Assembly: GCF_014268455.2 (NCBI RefSeq)
Contig: NZ_CP077085.1
Coordinates: 2,335,001 to 2,399,000, forward strand
Length of the DNA: 64,000 nt
Direction of reading: 5' to 3'
Source of the DNA: Pseudomonas shahriarae
GTDB taxonomy: Bacteria > Pseudomonadota > Gammaproteobacteria > Pseudomonadales > Pseudomonadaceae
The translations under genes and the position numbers were made by a program. How positions within the stretch are numbered: position 1 is the first letter of the stretch; each line of letters starts with the position of its first letter. The notes beneath the pieces were generated by a model. That model ran no database searches and was not told where the DNA came from. It worked only from the letters and a program-made list of their open reading frames with translations. Shown here piece after piece: positions 10,170 to 18,714 of this stretch.

Positions 10170-11618
10170 TTAGCCGTGTTTGATCGCAATGGTCTTCAAG
10201 GTGGTAAAGCCCAGCAGGGCCTCGAAGCCTTTTTCCCGGCCATAACCGCTGGCCTTGACGCCGCCGAAGGGCAGTTCAACCCCGCCGCCGGCCCCGTAGT
10301 TATTGATGAATACCTGGCCGCAGCGCAGCTTGCGCGCCAGGCGCATCTGCCGGGCGCCATCGCGGGTCCACACGCCGGCGACCAGGCCGAATTCGGTGCC
10401 GTTGGCCAGGCGGATGGCCTCGGCTTCATCGTCAAAGGGCATCACGGCCAACACCGGGCCGAAGACTTCCTCCCGGGCCAGGCGGCTGTCGGGCGGCACA
10501 TCGCGAAACAGCACTGCTTCCTGGAAGTAGCCGCCACTGCCGGCTTCGGCCACCACCTGGCCGCGGGCGGCTACGGTGATCCCGGCCTGTTCGGCCTCGC
10601 GCACGAACTCACGCACCTGGCGTTGCTGCTTCTGGTTGATCAGCGGGCCCATATCCAGGTCCAGCGCCGAAGGCCCGGTGCGCAGTTCGCGAAAGCGCTG
10701 GCTGAGTTGCTCCACCAGGGCCTCATAGATACTGCGTTCCACCAACAACCGGCTGCCCGCTGAACAGGTCTGCCCGCAGTTCTGCACAATGGCGTTGACC
10801 AGCACCGGCAAGGCTTCGTCCAGGTCGGCATCGGCGAATACCAGTTGCGGCGATTTCCCGCCCAGCTCCAGGGTCACCGGGCAGTGCCGCTCAGCAGCGG
10901 CCTTGGACACCGCCGTGCCGGTCATGGTGGAACCGGTAAACGAAATGTGATCAATCCCCGGATGGCTGCACAACGCCGCTCCGGCCTCGTAGCCGTAGCC
11001 AGTCACCACATTGATCGCGCCGGCCGGGAAGCCCACCTCGGCGGCAATCTGCGCCAGGCGCAGTAACGACAGGCTGGCATCCTCCGCCGGCTTGACCACA
11101 CAGGCATTGCCTGCCGCCAGGGACGCACCGACGCTGCGCCCGAAGATCTGCATCGGGTAGTTCCACGGGATGATATGCCCGGTGACCCCATGGGGCTCGC
11201 GCACCGTCAGCACCGTGTAGCCGTTTTGATAGGGCAGGGTCTCGCCGTGCAACTTGTCGGCCGCGCCGGCGTAATACTCGAAGTAACGGGCGAGGGCGGT
11301 GGCATCGGCCCGTGCCACTTTCAGCGCCTTGCCAGTGTCCCGCGCTTCGATCTGCGCCAGCTCTTCGTGATGCGCTAACACCGCTGCGCCCAGCCTGGCC
11401 AGCAGGCGGCTACGCTCCAGTGCCGACAACGAGCCCCATGGCCCGTCGAAGGTCTCGCCCACGGCCAGGCGCGCGGCGCTGACGGCGGCGTCGATATCGG
11501 CAGCGGTGCCACGGGCGATGCTGGAGTAGCTTTCGCCACTGCTGGGGTCGATCACCGGGATGTCTTCCAGGGATGTCGAGGCTTGCCATTGGTTGGCGAT
11601 GTAATGTGCGTTGATCAT
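10170..11618 (-). CDS. NAD(P)-dependent aldehyde dehydrogenase
   Basis: Oxidises an aldehyde to the acid. The ATG at 11618 has a good AGGAGC site and gives 482 residues. ALDH signatures are complete: Asn153 in PWNYP, Lys176 in VVKPAE, Glu251 in TLELGGKSP and the catalytic Cys285 in CGQTCSAG. The C-terminal PFGGVKASGYGREKG is typical of betaine-/gamma-aminobutyraldehyde-like ALDHs. It starts two bases after the upstream dehydrogenase stop, so the two are tightly coupled. Together with the SDR it could convert an alcohol via an aldehyde to a carboxylate; the substrate is unknown. Confidence 0.92.
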   Translation of the reverse strand: MINAHYIANQWQASTSLEDIPVIDPSSGESYSSIARGTAADIDAAVSAARLAVGETFDGPWGSLSALERSRLLARLGAAVLAHHEELAQIEARDTGKALKVARADATALARYFEYYAGAADKLHGETLPYQNGYTVLTVREPHGVTGHIIPWNYPMQIFGRSVGASLAAGNACVVKPAEDASLSLLRLAQIAAEVGFPAGAINVVTGYGYEAGAALCSHPGIDHISFTGSTMTGTAVSKAAAERHCPVTLELGGKSPQLVFADADLDEALPVLVNAIVQNCGQTCSAGSRLLVERSIYEALVEQLSQRFRELRTGPSALDLDMGPLINQKQQRQVREFVREAEQAGITVAARGQVVAEAGSGGYFQEAVLFRDVPPDSRLAREEVFGPVLAVMPFDDEAEAIRLANGTEFGLVAGVWTRDGARQMRLARKLRCGQVFINNYGAGGGVELPFGGVKASGYGREKGFEALLGFTTLKTIAIKHG

Positions 11619-11620
11619 GT

Positions 11621-12727
11621 TCAGCTCCTGTTCCCGGCGATGCATTCGGCGATGGCCACGCCCACTTCAATCGTACTGGCGCTGCCGCCCATTTCCCGGG
11701 TGCGCGGGCCTTGCGCAAGCACCGTCTCGATGGCTGAGACAATGGCTGCTGCGGCCTCTTGGTAAAGCGGGTCGCCATTGCCCAGATGCTCGATCATCAA
11801 TGCGGCCGACCAGATCTGCCCGATGGGGTTGGCCACGCCCAGCCCGGCAATGTCCGGTGCCGAACCGTGTACCGGCTCGAACAGCGACGGGTAGCGCCGC
11901 TCGGGGTTGAGGTTGGCCGACGGCGCAATGCCGATGGTGCCGGTGCAGGCCGGGCCGAGGTCGGAGAGGATGTCGCCAAACAGGTTGGAGGCCACCACCA
12001 CGTCAAACCAGTCCGGGTGCTGCACAAAGTGTGCGCAGAGGATGTCGATGTGGAATTTGGCGGTCTTGACGTTCGGGTAGCGCTGGGCGATCAGGTTCAC
12101 CCGCTCGTCCCAGAACGGCATGGTGATGGAGATACCGTTGGATTTGGTGGCGGCCACCAGGTGCTTGCGCGGTCGCTGCTGGGCCAGTTTGAAGGCATAG
12201 TCCACCACCCGGTCCACGCCTTCGCGGGAGAAGATCGACTCCTGCACTGCGATCTCACGCGGCGTGCCTTCCCACATCCGCCCGCCGACGCTGGAGTATT
12301 CGCCCTCGGTGTTTTCGCGCACCACGATAAAGTCGATATCCCCCGGCACACGGCCGGCGAGCGGGCAGGGCACGCCGGGCATCAGGCGCACCGGGCGAAT
12401 GTTGACGTATTGGTCGAACTGACGGCGGATCTTCAGCAGCGACTCCCACACCGCCGTATGGTCGGCGATGATGTCCGGGGCGCCCACGGCGCCGAAGAAG
12501 ATCGCGTCATGGCTACCAATCTGCTCGGCCCAATCGTCCGGCATCATGGTGCCGTGGGCCAAGTAGTGTTCGCTGCACCAGGCAAAGTGATCGAACTCAA
12601 AGGCAATGCCGAAGCGCCGACTGACCGCCTGCAGTACGCGCAGGCCTTCGGGCACTACCTCGCGGCCGATACCGTCGCCGGGAATCACGGCAATCCGATG
12701 GGGGGTGCTGGTCGTGGAATTGGACAC
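11621..12727 (-). CDS. ttuC: Tartrate dehydrogenase/decarboxylase (D-malate dehydrogenase family)
   Basis: Member of the isocitrate/isopropylmalate dehydrogenase superfamily, 368 residues, GTG start with GGAG 8 nt before it. Visible features are IPGDGIG at 15-21, the substrate-binding arginine block (NIRPVRLMPGVPCPL), VRENTEGEYSSVGGR, the catalytic Lys in ATKSNGI, and metal-ligand Asp residues in NLFGDILSDLG. The MPGVPCPL and HYLAHGTMMPDDW segments are characteristic of tartrate dehydrogenase/D-malate enzymes rather than LeuB. Family members act on L-tartrate, meso-tartrate and D-malate. It is first in the operon and directly follows lysR. The family call is firm; the true substrate is inferred. 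Confidence 0.85.
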   Translation of the reverse strand: MSNSTTSTPHRIAVIPGDGIGREVVPEGLRVLQAVSRRFGIAFEFDHFAWCSEHYLAHGTMMPDDWAEQIGSHDAIFFGAVGAPDIIADHTAVWESLLKIRRQFDQYVNIRPVRLMPGVPCPLAGRVPGDIDFIVVRENTEGEYSSVGGRMWEGTPREIAVQESIFSREGVDRVVDYAFKLAQQRPRKHLVAATKSNGISITMPFWDERVNLIAQRYPNVKTAKFHIDILCAHFVQHPDWFDVVVASNLFGDILSDLGPACTGTIGIAPSANLNPERRYPSLFEPVHGSAPDIAGLGVANPIGQIWSAALMIEHLGNGDPLYQEAAAAIVSAIETVLAQGPRTREMGGSASTIEVGVAIAECIAGNRS

Positions 12728-12816
12728 GCCGTGTCTCCTGTTTTTGTTGTTGTCAGTGAGGCGGGGACATTCTTGGCACAGGTGCCACGGTGGTGGAATT
12801 GCTGATTATGGAAGTG

Positions 12817-12837
12817 GCCTTCGCAAAATTCGAAGGC
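12817..12837. promoter_or_regulatory. Perfect 7-bp inverted repeat between lysR and the catabolic operon
   Basis: GCCTTCG-N7-CGAAGGC lies in the 116-bp gap between the lysR stop and the ttuC start. There is no T-run after it on the minus strand, so a regulator operator or an RNA attenuation hairpin is likelier than a standard terminator. LysR binding is an inference. Confidence 0.4.
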
Positions 12838-12843
12838 TCGCGG

Positions 12844-13731
12844 TTAGGCGCAGTGGCGGGCAGCGAGGTAGTCGAATAATGCCAGGCTTGTAGGAGAAGG
12901 CTGTTCCTGGCGCATGCACAGGTACATCTGGCGGTCGGCCCACGGGTCGTCAATTTCGATAAAGCGCAAGGCCATTTCCTTGCGAAAGATCTGCACCGCG
13001 CCCTGGGGCAGCACGCCAACCCCTTGCCCGGCGGCAATCAGCCGGCACACGGCTTCAAAACTGCGCACCTGGATCCGCAGGCGCAACGGCATGCCAATCG
13101 CGGCGGCGGCTTCGGTGATCAGTGCGGTGATGGCGGCGTTGTCCTCCAGGCCGACGAAGTCATAGCCCAGCAAATCGGCAAAGCGCGCATGGCGCATCTT
13201 GAACGGATGATCATCGGGCACCAGCAGGCACAGGCGGTCCTGGCAGTAAGGGGCAAAGCGCAAGTCCTCGCCGCCCGGTTGGGTGGTGACGATGCCCACA
13301 TCGGCCACGCCATCGCGCACCGCCTGCAGGATTTCACGGCTGCGCTCCTCGCGGATATCCAGGCGGATACCGGGATGTTGGGCGTTCCACTGGGTCAATT
13401 GGCTGGGCAGTTGCTGGCTCATCGCCGAACTGTTGGCATACAGGCACACGCGGCCGGTGGCGCCCTTGGCGTAGTCGGCGAGGTCAGCGTGCATCACATC
13501 CACTGCGCGCAAAATCGCCAACCCATGCTCGGCCAACACCTCGCCGGCCGCCGTGGGCGAGACGCCGGTGGAGGAGCGGTGCAACAGGGCGACCTTGAAG
13601 TGTTGCTCCAGCAACGACAGGCGCCGGCTGGCCGCAGACAGCGAGAGGTGCGACTGCTCGGCCGCCCGGGACAGGCTGCCGAGCTTGACCGTCTTGAGGA
13701 ACAGCTCGATGGAAGTGAGATCGGGGGCCAT
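12844..13731 (-). CDS. LysR-family transcriptional regulator
   Basis: DNA-binding activator/repressor of 295 residues. The winged helix-turn-helix is at about 5-65 (FLKTVKLGSLSRAAEQSHLS, ASRRLSLLEQHF), followed by the two-lobed LysR substrate-binding domain (about 95-290). It lies upstream of and co-directional with the four-gene catabolic set, unlike the more usual divergent arrangement, so it probably regulates that set and may be co-transcribed with it. The inducer is unknown. Confidence 0.9.
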   Translation of the reverse strand: MAPDLTSIELFLKTVKLGSLSRAAEQSHLSLSAASRRLSLLEQHFKVALLHRSSTGVSPTAAGEVLAEHGLAILRAVDVMHADLADYAKGATGRVCLYANSSAMSQQLPSQLTQWNAQHPGIRLDIREERSREILQAVRDGVADVGIVTTQPGGEDLRFAPYCQDRLCLLVPDDHPFKMRHARFADLLGYDFVGLEDNAAITALITEAAAAIGMPLRLRIQVRSFEAVCRLIAAGQGVGVLPQGAVQIFRKEMALRFIEIDDPWADRQMYLCMRQEQPSPTSLALFDYLAARHCA

Positions 13732-13853
13732 GCCAGAGTCCTTGTGCGCGGTCTGTGAAAACTACGCAGTTGGGGCGGGACTGTCCAATCATCTGCCCCT
13801 CACACATTGGACATATGCTGTTGACTCAACTTTGGAGGCACCGCCGATCCCTT

Positions 13854-13960
13854 GTGGGAGCTGTCGAGCCCGGCGAGGCTGCGATGGCGGCGGCACTGCC
13901 AGCATTGATGGTGACTGACCCACCGCCATCGCAGCCTCGCCGGGGCTCGACAGCTCCCAC
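13854..13960. repeat. REPIN: inverted pair of REP elements, about 37-bp arms
   Basis: The arm GTGGGAGCTGTCGAGCC... (13854-13890) is repeated in reverse complement at 13923-13960 with only one or two mismatches, around a spacer of about 32 bp. The same REP subtype (GTGGGAGCTGTCGAG) recurs singly at 46807-46840. It differs from the CGGGCTTGCCCGC subtype of the 136-bp arrays. It sits between the divergent lysR and polB genes. Confidence 0.9.
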
Positions 13961-13993
13961 CTTTGACCTTTGCTGCCTTGAGTAAAGTGCCGG

Positions 13994-14059
13994 TTAGAAC
14001 TCGATGCTCGCCGACAGCTTGGCCACCCGTGGATCGCCCTGGGTCAGCTCAATGGCGCT
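13994..14059 (-). pseudogene. C-terminal remnant of an outer-membrane beta-barrel protein
   Basis: The reverse strand reads AIELTQGDPRVAKLSASIEF then TAA. The alternating hydrophobic pattern and terminal Phe are an outer-membrane assembly signal, and GDPR near the end is common in TonB-dependent receptors. An in-frame stop lies only about 21 codons upstream, so the rest of the gene is gone. It is a short match, so the receptor assignment is tentative. Confidence 0.5.
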
Positions 14060-14174
14060 TTACAAACTAGTGTGTGAGGTACGACGTATCTGAAGGCCAG
14101 AAATTTCTATTAAGGCCTGATGGCGGATGCCGAGTAGAATCGCGCCCTGAAAGCGATTCCTGAGGTGCGGCAAG

Positions 14175-16532
14175 GTGGATTTACAGCAGGGTTTTGTCCT
14201 GACCCGGCATTGGCGCGACACCCCGGCGGGCACGGAGGTCAGCTTCTGGCTGGCGACCGACCAGGGGCCGCGGTATATCCGTCTACCGGTACAGCCTTCG
14301 GTGATGTTTATTCCGCTGGCCCACCGCGAGCACGCGCAACGGGTGCTCAAGGGCGAGCGCGACGTGGAACTGCGCCCGCTGCAACTGTGTGACTTCCACC
14401 ACCGCCCGGTCCTGGGCCTTTATACCCGTCAGCATCGCCAGGCGATGGACCTGGAAAAACGCCTGCGCCAGGCCGGCGTGGATGTCTACGAAGGCGATGT
14501 GCGCCCGCCCGAGCGCTATATGATGGAGCGCTTCATCACCGCGCCGGTGGCATTTGACGGCACCCCCGGCGAGGGCGGGATGTTGCTGGAGGCGCAGATG
14601 AAGCCCGCGCCCGACTACCGCCCGGCATTGAAACTGGTGTCGCTGGATATCGAAACCACCGCGCGCGGCGAGCTGTACTCCATCGCCCTGGAAGGTTGTG
14701 GCGAGCGCCAGGTGTACATGCTCGGCCCGCCGAACAAAACCTGCGCGGTGGATTTCAAGCTCGAATACTGCGACAGCCGCGCCCAACTGCTGGAGCGCCT
14801 CAACCAGTGGCTGGCGCAACACGACCCCGACGCGATCATCGGCTGGAACCTGGTGCAGTTCGACCTGCGGGTCCTCCACGAGCATGCCCAACGGCTTAAC
14901 GTGCCATTGCTGCTCGGCCGTGGCGGCGAGGCCATGGCCTGGCGCGAGCACGGCAGCCGCAACCATTACTTCGCCGCCGCTGCCGGCCGGCTGATCATTG
15001 ATGGTATCGAGGCCCTGCGTTCGGCGACCTGGACCTTTGAGTCATTCAGCCTGGAAAATGTCGCCCAGACCCTGCTGGGGGAAGGCAAGTCGATCTCCAC
15101 GCCCTACCAGCGCATGGACGAGATCAACCGCATGTTCGCCGAGGACAAGCCCGCCCTGGCGCGCTATAACCTCAAGGACTGCGAGCTGGTGACGCGGATT
15201 TTCGCAAAGACCGAGCTGCTCAAGTTCCTTCTGGAGCGGGCCAGCGTCACCGGCCTGCCGGCGGATCGCAACGGTGGTTCGGTGGCGGCGTTCACCCACT
15301 TGTACATGCCGCTGATGCATCGCCAGGGCTTTGTCGCGCCCAACCTGGGGGACAAGCCGCCCCAGGCCAGCCCCGGCGGTTTTGTCATGGACTCGCGGCC
15401 GGGGCTGTACGAGTCGGTGCTGGTGCTGGACTACAAAAGTCTGTATCCGTCGATCATCCGCAGCTTCCTGATCGACCCCGTGGGCCTCATCGAAGGCCTG
15501 CGCCACCCCGACGACAACGAGTCGGTGGAAGGCTTTCGCGGTGCGCGCTTTTCCCGCACCCGGCATTGCCTGCCGTCGATTGTGGCGCGGGTTTCCGAAG
15601 GCCGCGAGGTGGCCAAACGCGAGCATAACGCGCCGTTGTCCCAGGCCCTGAAGATCATCATGAATGCCTTCTACGGCGTGCTCGGTTCCAGCGGCTGTCG
15701 GTTTTTCGATACGCGGCTGGCGTCGTCGATCACCCTGCGCGGCCACCAGATCATGCGCCAGACCCGCGAACTGGTCGAAGCCCAGGGTTATGAAGTGATC
15801 TATGGCGATACCGACTCTACGTTTGTCTGGCTCGGCAGTGCCCATTCCCAGGAGGATGCCACGCGCATCGGCCAGGACCTGGTGCAACACGTCAACCAAT
15901 GGTGGCGCGAACGCCTGCACAACGAATTCGGCCTGCAAAGCGCCCTTGAACTGCAATACGAAACCCACTTCAGCCGCTTCCTGATGCCGACCATTCGTGG
16001 GGCGGAGGAGGGCAGCAAGAAACGGTATGCCGGTTTGGTGACCCGTGCCGATGGCAGTGAAGAGATGATCTACAAAGGCCTGGAGACTGTGCGTAGCGAC
16101 TGGTCGCCCCTGGCCCGCCAATTCCAGCAGGAGTTGTACCAGCGCATCTTCCACCGCCAGCCCCACCAGGATTATGTGCGTGACTATGTGCGCCGCACCC
16201 TCAGTGGTGAGTTCGATGAGCTGCTGATCTACCGCAAACGCCTGCGCCGGCAACTGGGCGACTACGAGCGCAACGTGCCGCCCCATGTGCGGGCCGCGCG
16301 CCTGGCGGATGAATACAACGACCGCCAGGGCCGTCCACGCCAGTATCAGAACGGTGGCTGGATTCGCTACGTGATCACCGTCAACGGCCCCGAGCCCCTG
16401 GAAGTGCGCCAGGCGCCGATTGACTACGACCACTACGTCACCCGGCAATTACAGCCGGTGGCCGATGCGATCCTGCCGTTTGTCGATGATGATTTCAGCA
16501 CCTTGGTCGGTGGTCAGATGGGCTTGTTTTAA
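14175..16532 (+). CDS. polB: DNA polymerase II (family B)
   Basis: Family B DNA polymerase with 3'-5' proofreading, used in replication restart and translesion synthesis in bacteria. It has 785 residues from a GTG start with GAGG about 9 nt upstream, the usual Pol II length. Exonuclease motifs are Exo I DIET (Asp158, Glu160), Exo [13 protein letters not shown] and Exo [11 protein letters not shown]. Polymerase motifs are A ([10 protein letters not shown], Asp419), B ([12 protein letters not shown]) and C (YGDTDST, Asp545 and Asp547). All catalytic residues are intact. I see no LexA-type CTG-N10-CAG box in the upstream 100 bp, so SOS control is not supported here. Confidence 0.97.
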   Translation: MDLQQGFVLTRHWRDTPAGTEVSFWLATDQGPRYIRLPVQPSVMFIPLAHREHAQRVLKGERDVELRPLQLCDFHHRPVLGLYTRQHRQAMDLEKRLRQAGVDVYEGDVRPPERYMMERFITAPVAFDGTPGEGGMLLEAQMKPAPDYRPALKLVSLDIETTARGELYSIALEGCGERQVYMLGPPNKTCAVDFKLEYCDSRAQLLERLNQWLAQHDPDAIIGWNLVQFDLRVLHEHAQRLNVPLLLGRGGEAMAWREHGSRNHYFAAAAGRLIIDGIEALRSATWTFESFSLENVAQTLLGEGKSISTPYQRMDEINRMFAEDKPALARYNLKDCELVTRIFAKTELLKFLLERASVTGLPADRNGGSVAAFTHLYMPLMHRQGFVAPNLGDKPPQASPGGFVMDSRPGLYESVLVLDYKSLYPSIIRSFLIDPVGLIEGLRHPDDNESVEGFRGARFSRTRHCLPSIVARVSEGREVAKREHNAPLSQALKIIMNAFYGVLGSSGCRFFDTRLASSITLRGHQIMRQTRELVEAQGYEVIYGDTDSTFVWLGSAHSQEDATRIGQDLVQHVNQWWRERLHNEFGLQSALELQYETHFSRFLMPTIRGAEEGSKKRYAGLVTRADGSEEMIYKGLETVRSDWSPLARQFQQELYQRIFHRQPHQDYVRDYVRRTLSGEFDELLIYRKRLRRQLGDYERNVPPHVRAARLADEYNDRQGRPRQYQNGGWIRYVITVNGPEPLEVRQAPIDYDHYVTRQLQPVADAILPFVDDDFSTLVGGQMGLF

Positions 16533-16582
16533 CCCTGGGAAAACGTTTCACTCTGGACGCTGAATCTCCAGGAGGAATGCCC

Positions 16583-17215
16583 ATGTACACGCTCTACGGC
16601 ACGCAAAGTTCTGGTTCATGCATCGTCGAAATCGCCCTGCAACGCTGCGGCGTGCCGTGGCAGCAGGTCGATGCCAGCCCCTGGGGTGATGGGGCGGGGA
16701 TTGAGGCCCTTGGGCAGATCAACCCGCTGCGGCAGATCCCCACCCTGCAACTGCCCGACGGCAGCGTGTTGACGGAAAGCGCGGCGATCCTGATTCACCT
16801 GGGCCTGGCGTATCCGGCCAGCGATTTGCTGTCCGGTCACCGTGCGCAGATCATTCGCGGCCTGGTGTATATCGCCGCCAACTGCTACTCGGCGATCACC
16901 ATCATCGACTACCCGCAACGCTTTCTCGCCGACGCTGACGAGACGGTGCAGGCGCAACTGATCGCGGGCACCCAGCAGAAACTGCACCGGACCTGGCAGG
17001 TATTTGCCGAGCAATTTGCCGGGCAACTCTTTACCCCACAGGGGCTGCCCAATGCCCTGGGCATCATGGCGGCGGCGGTGTCCCGCTGGGAGGGTGTACG
17101 CGACGTCCTGCGACACTCCCACCCCGCATGCGCCCAGGCCCTGGCGCAGGTGGACGCCGACCCGCAGGTGGCCCCGGTGTTCGCCTGGCACTGGCCGGAT
17201 TGGCCCGAGCAGTGA
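16583..17215 (+). CDS. Glutathione S-transferase-like protein
   Basis: Cytosolic GST-fold protein, 210 residues. The ATG at 16583 is chosen because the strong AGGAGG (16570-16575) lies 7 nt before it; the ATG at 16577 abuts the site. The N-terminal thioredoxin-like domain is at about 1-78 (MYTLYGTQSSGSC, NPLRQIPTLQLPDGSVLTES with the cis-Pro and glutathione-binding Glu/Ser). A helical C-terminal domain follows. The substrate and true glutathione dependence cannot be read. It follows polB by 50 bp on the same strand and may share its transcript. Confidence 0.85.
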   Translation: MYTLYGTQSSGSCIVEIALQRCGVPWQQVDASPWGDGAGIEALGQINPLRQIPTLQLPDGSVLTESAAILIHLGLAYPASDLLSGHRAQIIRGLVYIAANCYSAITIIDYPQRFLADADETVQAQLIAGTQQKLHRTWQVFAEQFAGQLFTPQGLPNALGIMAAAVSRWEGVRDVLRHSHPACAQALAQVDADPQVAPVFAWHWPDWPEQ

Positions 17216-17379
17216 GCCTTGGCAATCAGAAGAAACAATGAGCCTCGAAGCACCTCGAGCCCTTGCGTCACGGGCGTCCTGGCCTACTCTTTCTGATAGT
17301 CGCGTAGGAATCATCCTTGAAATTGACTGTCGCAGACATGAAACTCAAAAACTCTGCATGGAATTGGAAGGAGGTACGC

Positions 17380-17916
17380 ATGCTCGTCCGGTCGCTGACC
17401 CTGGCTACCTTGATGGCGTTTACGGGGCCGTTGTTGGCTGCGGATAACCGAGGCCCGCTGGAACAGGATCAAGGCAAATTCCGCCCGCTGATCGTGATTG
17501 CACCCAGCTCCATCGACCCGACTCAGGTCCAGCTCAAGAAAGATCTTGAACAGCCTGAGAACAAACAGAAGTTCACCGAGCGCAACATGGTGCTCTACAC
17601 CGTGAACTACACGAGCATCGGCACCGTCGGCCAGCGTGACGGCAAGGACCTCGGCGCCCAGGACACCAACGCGTTGATCCGCGCCTTGAAGCTGGGGGCC
17701 AGTGTCGGCACCAAAGTGATCCTGGTGGGCAAGGACGGCGAGAAGAAAGTCGAAAAGACCGTGCCGCCCGATACCCTTGACCTTGCAGAGTTCTTTGCGG
17801 CTGTCGACAAGATGCCCATGGCAGAAAAAGAAGCCGCCGCCCCCGCCGAGCCTGAACCCGCCGCCCCGGCAGCGAGCAAGCCTGGCAAGCACGCGCCGCA
17901 ACCGCTGGAAGATTGA
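17380..17916 (+). CDS. Secreted DUF4174-domain protein
   Basis: Probable periplasmic protein of 178 residues. The start is at ATG 17380, preceded by GGAGG 6 nt upstream; longer in-frame starts upstream lack a site. The signal peptide is MLVRSLTLATLMAFTGPLLA/AD, about 20-21 residues. The DUF4174 core is at about 28-140 (FRPLIVIAPSSIDP, VILVGKDGEKKVEKT) and has a thioredoxin-like flavour without a CxxC. The tail is low-complexity (Ala/Pro/Glu, APAEPEPAAPAASKPG) and probably disordered. The function of the family is not established. It has no obvious operon partner. Confidence 0.8.
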   Translation: MLVRSLTLATLMAFTGPLLAADNRGPLEQDQGKFRPLIVIAPSSIDPTQVQLKKDLEQPENKQKFTERNMVLYTVNYTSIGTVGQRDGKDLGAQDTNALIRALKLGASVGTKVILVGKDGEKKVEKTVPPDTLDLAEFFAAVDKMPMAEKEAAAPAEPEPAAPAASKPGKHAPQPLED

Positions 17917-18000
17917 TGCTCCTCGCTGGCGCCTACAGGGGAGGGGCCAGCGAACCCTACAAGTCGTGTGGCACTTGCGGGCATTGCGTCATGAAGCATG

Positions 18001-18017
18001 TGATAACCGTTATCATT
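18001..18017 (+). promoter_or_regulatory. Candidate Fur box upstream of the collapsed fecI locus
   Basis: TGATAACCGTTATCATT contains the perfect 6-3-6 palindrome TGATAA-CCG-TTATCA, starting 45 bp before the fecI-fragment ATG. It matches the AATG-N7-TTATCA element before the other two fecI genes. It is the best of the three candidates, and it survives although the genes behind it are dead. Confidence 0.65.
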
Positions 18018-18045
18018 TGCGGCTTGCCCTCTGCGCGCGCCCTCC

Positions 18046-18354
18046 ATGCCCCCGACCCCTGCGACAAGCCCTACTGACCTGGCCACGCTGTATCAGCAGC
18101 AACATCGCTGGCTGCAGCACTGGCTGTGGCGTCGCCTGAACTGTTCGCAGAGCGCCGCCGACCTGGCCCAGGACACGTTCCTGCGTTTGCTGGCCAAGAA
18201 CCAACCCCTTGAAGTCCAGGCGCCCCGCAGCTTTCTGGCGAAAGTCGCACAAAGCGTGTTGTCCAATCACTTTCGTCGGCAAAAGCTGGAAAAGGCCTAC
18301 CTGCAAGCCCTGGCGGGGCAATTGGAGTTGCAGGCGCCGGATGTCACCGAACAG
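18046..18354 (+). pseudogene. FecI-type sigma factor, N-terminal fragment (fused to FecR fragment)
   Basis: The first about 103 codons of this frame read as ECF sigma region 2 (TDLATLYQQQHRWLQHWLWR, SAADLAQDTFLRLL, APRSFLAKVAQSVLSNHFRR), closely parallel to the intact sigma genes at 4366 and 41853. Region 4, with the promoter-recognition helix-turn-helix, is absent. Instead the frame continues straight into FecR-like sequence. About 70 codons of sigma C-terminus appear deleted. The junction is placed at about 18354 by where the similarity changes, give or take some 10 codons. Confidence 0.8.
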
Positions 18355-18714
18355 ACCCGCGCCCAGTGGCTGGCGTGGCGCCAATTGGATCCGCTCAACG
18401 AGCAGGTCTGGCAGCATTCCCAGCGATTTTTCCAGCGTATGCACGAGGTGCGCGACCCGGCACATCAGGCGCTGGTCAGCGCCACCCTGTTGCCGACGAT
18501 ATCCCGGCGTCGGGTGATTAAAAACCTAGCCCTGTTGCTGGCGGCCGGCAGTGTGGCGTGGACCGCCAGGGACGCCGGCCTGCTGCAACCCTGGACCAGC
18601 GATTTCAGCACCTCGGTCGGTGAGCAATGGCGCATCGAACTGGCGGACAACAGCGAAATCCAGCTCAATACCGACACCGCTGTCGATGTGAATTACAGCC
18701 CCGACCAGCGCCTG
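18355..18714 (+). pseudogene. FecR-family middle fragment (in-frame fusion)
   Basis: About 120 codons recognisable as FecR. They cover the end of the cytoplasmic DUF4880 region (AQWLAWRQLDPLNEQVWQ), the membrane segment (IKNLALLLAAGSVAWTA) and the start of the FecR core (GEQWRIELADNSEIQLNTDT, VDVNYSPDQRL). Where an intact FecR would go on LVRLRQGE..., the frame switches to TonB-receptor plug sequence (NLSDTLDATPG). The FecR start and its last about 190 residues are missing. Both junctions keep the reading frame. Confidence 0.8.

Noticed and set aside
14060..14174. LexA/SOS box before polB
   Set aside because: No CTG-N10-CAG palindrome was found by eye in the upstream region.
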